Of a stretch of DNA of 64,000 nucleotides, positions 58,285 through 64,000 are shown one piece after another. Below the pieces are notes generated by a model that made no database searches, was not told the DNA's origin, and saw nothing but the letters and a program-made list of their open reading frames with translations. A program made the position numbers and the translations under genes. This DNA comes from Sphagnum compactum (taxonomy: Eukaryota; Bryophyta; Sphagnopsida; Sphagnales). The stretch spans positions 14,436,213 through 14,500,212 of the forward strand of contig OZ234493.1 in the NCBI GenBank assembly GCA_965153455.1. Direction: 5' to 3'. Numbering within the stretch: the stretch's first letter is position 1; each line of letters begins with the position of its first letter.

Positions 58285-59799
58285 AAACAAAAGTAGCCAC
58301 TGACTCCAAACTGTATGTATGGAAGGGAAAAATAGCTCAAATGGAGCTTATCCTTAATCTGGCTGTAATTTATGAAACAATCAGTTGCTGTTTTCCATTG
58401 TGCAGGGTCTAATACATGGGACTCAACAGGTTAGACAGCAGTTGTAATTGCAAACAAAGTTGAAGCCTGCAAACCCAGCCTCTGCATCACAAGACTATAA
58501 CAATGGATCAGAGGAGGGCCTTCAAAAGTTGGTCCTTGTATGGTTTCCTTTGGATGGTGGCTCTTAATTTTGTGAACTCCGATTGGTGTTTTTGTTGTTG
58601 TTGATGAACCACAATGGAGAGAGTCAATGTGACTGGGTTATGTATTGGTTGAATCGGTCTGCAAAGCTGGAAACATCAGTCATGGAGATCATGCATGTGT
58701 CCAAAATTGAGAAACATGTGAAGACAGGAGGAGAATGAAGAGCTTTGGATGACAGGTCTTTGTTTTGATTGCTTTTATCTTGGTTTTCTGTTGTTTTCTC
58801 TACTGTAGGTATTTGTGCACTTCACCTGCACAGCAAAATGCATGCTTTGTATCTCCTTAATGATAATTAATTGTCCATCCACAAGAGAGAGACAGATTTG
58901 CACTCTTTGCATTCCTTAAAAGGGTGGGAATACCAGAATGTGTGAAATGTCCAAATGAAGACATTGTGTGCTTAATTTGCAGACCAGAGTGCAGCTAAGA
59001 GCATGAATTGTACAAGTATGCAAGCATGAGGAACTTGGGTGTGAAGACAATAACAGGTTTAGGACCTAGAGCAGTAGCACCATCAAAATGGGCTTTGAAA
59101 GATGGTGGGGATGCTGGTGGTTTGCCTGCTGTTAATGCAACAGTTAGCATATGGTAAACTAAGATGCACTTCTCAAATGTAGTACTGGGGGTTGTGTAGT
59201 AAAGCACTAATAAGGTTATTGTTCTCCAACTATGATATCACACAGACATGTGCAGGAAAGGATGCTGATCCCAAAAGTTTTTTTCTTGAACAAGCCTGAA
59301 ATATTGCATGAACCTTGCAGTAAAGGCACATTGCAAGACCAAGGGAAACCTCCCATTGATGCTGAGGTGAGGGGAAGATAAGGTATTTTGCAAACTGTGG
59401 CTGCTACAGCAACCCCAGGCAGGAATGTGACTAGAGTCCTCAGATGTTGTCGGAACACCTCTGAAGCAGAATGTCTCAGCAGGTATTGTAGTAACAGGTT
59501 CTTGCACTGCATGAGGTGCACCTTCAAGTTCTTCTGGTGGGAAATTAGTGCAGACATCAATTATGCAGTAGCCCTGGCAGCATTGGCCAGAGTAGCAGTT
59601 TGAGCTTGTGGAGGATCCCACTTTTTGGAGAGATCATAATGTGCACGGGGGTCACATGTGGTCTTGGTACATTCTTATCGGTAATTGCAAATATGGAAGA
59701 AATGCTTTTGACTGTTGTTTCTCCAAGCCTTGATGCCTATCTTCTTTAGCATATGCTGTGTTTATCAGATTCTTGGATGGATTTGGGTTTCTTTCTCAG
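58285..59799 (+). other. 3' flank of the kinase gene and unassigned coding-like patches
   Basis: Two open plus-strand patches look protein-like: 59026-59157 (MRNLGVKTITGLGPRAVAPS, ends TAG/TAA region) and 59249-59371 (VFFLNKPEILHEPCSKGTLQ, followed by a gtgagg donor). They could be N-terminal exons of the kinesin-12-like pseudogene downstream, but I cannot show it. The minus-strand frames at 59216-59621 are probably shadows. Confidence 0.3.
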
Positions 59800-60382
59800 G
59801 TCATGATCCAGTTGCAACCAATCAACAGCTCAGAATGGTTGATTCAGGGGTTCACTAGGTGTGTAAAGCAAGAAAGTGCGCACAGAATCAGCTTGTGAGG
59901 ACAACCTGAGTCAAGGTTCACATTTCACTGTATTGCTGGTGAACTTTTTTCTCAGGCGCAATTTTGAGACTCAGGCTTGTTCTTCAAGCTTTGAATGTGT
60001 GTCTCTGCATAGAGGTTAATCTGCATGTGTGCTGACAGAAAAAATCTGTTGATTGCAAGAAAAGCTTTTCAAGGTGGCAGATTGCCTAAGGTTGAGAATT
60101 GCATAGGCTGGGTACAACAGCTGTATGTTTTGCAGGTTAGCCAATGAAGACAATTTATCTGTTCTTGACTTTGTATGCAACTTTCATCTGCAGGAAATTG
60201 TGTGCATGATTGTGCAAGTGTGAGAAGTGTAGTGCAAGGATCATAAATGTGGTGGTTTTGTAAGAGGGTCGTGGCAAGATGGCAATGGAAAAACATGTAC
60301 AATGCTTGGAGACATCATTGACCATGACTGCAGGCTGGGTGAGAATCAGGGCATGACTCCACAAGTTTTTGAGCTTTGCTGA
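59800..60382 (+). pseudogene. Kinesin-12-like motor-domain pseudogene
   Basis: Two pieces of a plant phragmoplast-type kinesin motor remain. Piece 1 (59800-59967) follows an intact acceptor (ttctcag|GTC). It reads VMIQLQPINSSEWLIQGFTR, CVKQESAHRISL, then TGA, then GQPESRFTFHCIAGE. The family has VVIRIRPL, CxKQESxxxITW and GxPESRFTFD, so the TGA replaces a Trp/Gly region codon and a second TGA ends the piece. Piece 2 (60269-60379) reads QDGNGKTCTMLGDI and GENQGMTPQVFE, matching GQTGSGKTxTMxGD and GMTPRVFE. The P-loop's first Gly is Trp. A short segment before it (60214-60261) resembles VENCxAGxNS. Microtubule-binding and later motor parts are absent before the next gene. It is a decayed copy of a cell-division motor, probably non-functional. 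Confidence 0.65.
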
Positions 60383-61102
60383 ACTCTGCTTGGTATGGAT
60401 TAGGAGATAGATGGCCATATGCAAAGCAAAAGTTGCTCCTCCCACAATGGATTCCTATTTGGGATTATTATTTGCCTTTTTCTAGCTCAAAAAATCTCAA
60501 CAATTCCTTGCTTGTTTGCAAACCAAATGTTGGTTGTGTTTTCCATATATAAGGTTCTTTTTTCCAATCTTGGCTTGCTGGTCCCCATTGTACACATGCC
60601 AATGCCAAATTTTACAAAATTTGCTACTTTTATCAACTTTTTAAGATATGCACTCCCTGGCTAACTTAAAATTTGTAACTTTTCTTGGTTCTTGACACTA
60701 GTATGAAGGTCCCTAAGTGCACACATGTGATCATTTACCCCTCCAAAGCAGACATTAATTAGTGAACATAATTTTGAGCATTTATTTTGGGTGTTTTTAT
60801 CTTAGTGATTTGAACCTAACTAATGTCAGGCATATCAGTAAAATTCACGTGTTGGACTTGATATACTCCATTTCACTAATCATTTCAATTTGTTTCTAGC
60901 CCAGGGTGACCTCATACAAGTATGGCACTTCAAATGCTTTGTTACAGTTCAGGAACAGCTTGAATTTAGAAAATGGTTCTCTTGTTGGAAAAACAAAATG
61001 TTTACAATACAGCTGTTGTTTACATATTGCTATCAATCTAGTCTTACGCGCTTTGGCATGGGTTCTATTTCTTCCTGCTCTGTGCTCTCAACCACATGAG
61101 TT
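60383..61102. other. Intergenic DNA, 3' flank of the hydrolase gene
   Basis: No gene recognised. A near-exact 20-bp word (GTTCTATTTCTTCCTGCTCT) occurs at about 61063-61083 and again at 61099-61119, a short tandem duplication overlapping the stop codon of the hydrolase gene. Confidence 0.5.
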
Positions 61103-62383
61103 CTATTTCTTCCTGCTCTCCACCTGTAGTTTCCAATTCGTATCCTTCTCCAACCTACTTGGGTCAAAGGCATAGAAAATTGGTGGGTCTTCTTCACGTT
61201 GTACACGTGATAATGATCTCCCTTGACCATTAAAGTTATTGAACCGATCTTCAGCTGATTGTGAACTCAACAAATTTTGAATGTCTCCTGCAATATCATC
61301 ATGCAACAACTTGTGATCCAAGGACATGTTGATGTCAACTCCGGATATATCAATCACCTGAATGGGCCGTGTGAATCTGCTGAACTCTCCACGGTTTTTC
61401 ATCTGCACAAGGCTTTGGGTGTCTACCAATTCATTTTGCTCATCCGACCTCTTTAATAAAAAGAGCTTTCGGTCAGCAGCTGATGAGTAAATTGTGAAAA
61501 GTATTGATAATTGTCGCCTCCACCTCCCATCACACATGCCGTTAAGGTCCATGTGTTCAAATCTGGCCCTCATTGCATCAGGTGCCAAAAAAATGACATT
61601 TTTCAAAGCTCCTTTGACATCAAGTTGAACTATATTTTGCCTGTTGAAGCTATGGCTTGTATTTCCCTTGCCAGGGCTCGAGCTATCAGACTTTTGGAAA
61701 TTTTGCAATGCTTCAATTAGGGCACGATTCCCCATGTCGTGTGCAAGGATATGGACCTTTTTAACCTTCGTTACCTGTGCATAAGATTTCAAAACAATAA
61801 CTATGTGCTTCTTCTATCGCTTGCATGTCTTTTCAGTGGACATTCCATCATTTCTTGGAAGTGAATTTCAATAAACTTTACTCATGTTAGAACTTCGAGG
61901 CAACAATGGATTATACATTTACAATCAAGTAACAAATATCCACCGTTATTTGAGGTTGATACCATATTCCCAATGTTTGTGTAGGCTTCTTCTTTCTTTC
62001 ATTTTGTTGTCCTTACGCTTGACAATCTCTTGACAAACAAATTGAACACATTTGTTCTATTGACAGACATTACCCTAGTAGGCTGACATTACAGACTACA
62101 GTTATTCTGGACTTATCTACAATGTGTAGAATATGGTTGGGTCTGTAATTCATACCTCAGTTAAAAGGATTGTGATAAATTGATGAAGCCAGGGGGCTGA
62201 TTCCTCAATGACCTTTTCATCATGTTTGTAGCCCCACAATGTCCCATTGGAAGGCCAACTGTATACAATTACAAGGCCTTTGAACTTCAGAGAATGTTTG
62301 AGTTGTGCTGCTTGCTTGATGGCATCTTTATGGTTTACATTGTACCCATGAATGTACAACAATACTTCTCGAGCAGATTCCTC
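61103..62383 (-). CDS. DUF900-type alpha/beta-hydrolase, 3' two exons (5' end not found)
   Basis: Two exons on the minus strand, 62383-62156 and 61774-61103, are joined by a 381-bp GT-AG intron (ACTGAG|gtatga, gcacag|GTA, phase 0), giving 299 residues to a TAG. The first holds EVLLYIHGYNVNHKDA (oxyanion-loop HGYN) and GLVIVYSWPSNGTLWGY. The second holds the elbow KVHILAHDMGNRALIEAL, NVIFLAPDA, the acid-bearing TIYSSAADRKLFL and a likely catalytic His in LDHKLLHDDI. This is the pattern of the DUF900 hydrolase family known mainly from bacteria. The usual elbow is AHSMGN, and here Ser is Asp (GAC), as in epoxide hydrolases and haloalkane dehalogenases (GHDWG). Substrate unknown. The exon starting at 62383 is preceded by an acceptor, so N-terminal exons must lie beyond 62384. 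I found none up to 64000. Confidence 0.88.
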
Positions 62384-64000
62384 CTGCATTCAAAGATCAA
62401 CCTGTACATTAATTAATTAAAAAAAGAAAGTGTTGAACTCTTCCTTCCCCAATAAATATGGTTGACTTCAGTTTAAAACTATTTAAACACAAGTTCAAGC
62501 TTGAGCATGACATGTCTACATAGTCTTATGGTTTTCTTCAAGTTTCTATAGAGAATAATTTATCAAATAGTGACAGTGATTTGTGAAACTGTCAACCATT
62601 CAAGTGAAACTTAGTAGTAACTAGTGTGGCCTGTGTAATTGGCCCAAGTGTTAACTAGTTACCCAACTAAAATTGAATTTGAATTTTGAATTTTTATTAA
62701 ATTTCCAATGACAAAGGTTACTAAAAAATCAACATCTCTTGCACCTCAGGTTTTGAAAATTATGAAATCAACATCAATACAAAATCCCACTCATTGAGGG
62801 CTTTCCAATAGTAGCAAAAGCACTCCCCAAGTTCCCTAACATGCTTAGTTTTAATCTTATTGAATTTTCAATGAGAAACCCTTGCACCTTAGGTCTAAAC
62901 CAATCTTGGCCAGTTACCCGGGTGGACTTGGTTATCCAAGCTCGGTTTTGGTTTGATTTTAGAATCAAAATTGAGTTTTTTTTTAGAACCAGATGGAATT
63001 GAAACCTGATAAGGAGGGACTAGTTATGGAACTAGATTGGAATCGTACCTTGGTATTGGAATTGGACTCTGGGTTTCGGTCCAAACTCATTTGAGAATCA
63101 GAATCAGATCAAATTTTTTAAAAAAGTTCAATTTCAATTGTAGGGTTTAAAGAGTTTTTTGCTTTTTTTTTTGGGAGGAAGCTTACTTTTCTGTGACTGT
63201 CTTTTGTAATTTTTTTATTTTCGAAAATTATCATGTTAAAAGAAAGGTTGTGAGCTCCCAAATTGAGGTGCTTCAAATTTTGTTCAAAAATTTCACACTC
63301 AAGAAACAAGACAGCATTGGAGCTTGACTTCAAACTTTTTGGGGTTTGAAATAAGAGTTTTTTGGGGGCTGATCTAAGGTTTTTGGAGGGATTTGAAATA
63401 GAGTTTTTTTGAGATTTAAAATAAGGGAGAATTAAGGGTCCTCAAGGGTGGCAAGAGGTCAACCAAGATGGGTAGTTACAATTTTGAAAACCCTAAACAT
63501 GGAACCATATCTTTTGAAGACATTTACTGTAAATTAGGGTTTTGAAATATGTTATTTGTATTAATTGATTAAAAAAAATTGTATTCTAATTATTTTCCCT
63601 TAGAATAAAAGTTCAAGTTGTTTATTTTTCATATGTTGTTCATTTTCATATTTTGAATGTTGGAACCAAAATTGAAGGTTACCCAAAATTGAGGTTATTT
63701 GGTTAACAATAAAAATCAGTCTAACTTGAAAAAACAAACCAACCAAAACCGAAATGGCTCCCCTAATTAGAAGACCAAAACCAAAACTGAGTTTCACATT
63801 TGAAATTAAAAAAAACCTGAAACCAAACTAGACAATCCCTTCAAAAATGTTAAGAACAAGAACCCAAGGGGTCCCTCAGGACAGAGGAACTGGCCAACAC
63901 TGGTCTAAACATCACAAAACCACCTCAGTGCATACCTTTTCTAAGGGCTTTACCAGGAGCACTGTGGGGGCACAGTGATTTGGGAGCTCTCAACATGACA
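62384..64000. other. Presumed long 5' intron or upstream region of the hydrolase gene, repeat-like
   Basis: No coding exon was recognised on either strand. The section 62880-63900 contains variants of GGAATTGGA, AACCAG and CAAAACC words, suggesting a decayed repeat. Frames at 62774-62968 and 63118-63333 (minus) lack motifs. Confidence 0.4.

Noticed and set aside
59216-59621. Minus-strand frames of 114 and 127 codons
   Set aside because: The two overlap in different frames without motifs. The plus strand here is a better candidate for decayed kinesin sequence, but unproven.
62774-62968. Missing N-terminal exon of the hydrolase
   Set aside because: The minus-strand frame has no HGYN-upstream or DUF900 N-terminal features and looks repeat-derived.

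Overview
The window looks like nuclear DNA of a land plant with a large, repeat-rich genome. Genes have several GT-AG introns, intergenic DNA is AT-rich and full of old transposons, and there is a short TTTAGGG-type array. A fern or another non-seed plant would fit, but the sequence does not fix the species. No operon, CRISPR, rRNA or convincing tRNA gene was seen.

Layout. 1-12 kb: AT-rich DNA holding a small three-exon gene like EFCAB11 (EF-hand family, 2336-3310, +), a degenerate ~160-bp tandem repeat (8755-9425) and a broken hAT transposase (11310-11876). 12-22 kb: repeats, including a 50-bp duplication beside telomere-like DNA, a MITE complex with a perfect 25-bp hairpin (15479-16010), a second MITE family (17580-18353) and a decayed LINE on the minus strand. 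22.8-25.5 kb: an intact two-exon receptor-like cytoplasmic kinase gene (minus) with a long C-terminal tail and a candidate promoter near 26.38 kb. 27-34 kb: no recognisable gene. 34.5-36.7 kb: a CACTA-like element. 37.5-45.5 kb: an old Copia LTR retrotransposon with two later insertions, a MITE in its 5' LTR and a deleted hAT element with a perfect 8-bp target duplication in its RNase H region.

47.6-64 kb is richer in exons: a MITE, a minus-strand terminal exon of unknown type (49925-50227), an unidentified plus-strand multi-exon gene (about 50782-53617), another unidentified exon (54807-54995), a complete six-exon deoxynucleoside kinase gene (55327-58284, 290 aa), a kinesin-12-like pseudogene (59800-60382) and the 3' part of a DUF900 alpha/beta-hydrolase gene (61103-62383, minus) whose nucleophile position holds Asp instead of Ser.

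The genes do not form an evident pathway. The kinase is probably membrane-associated signalling, the deoxynucleoside kinase is nucleotide salvage, and the hydrolase is of unknown substrate. Splice models were built by hand from frame, phase and GT/AG sites and from remembered family motifs. No database search or transcript evidence was available.
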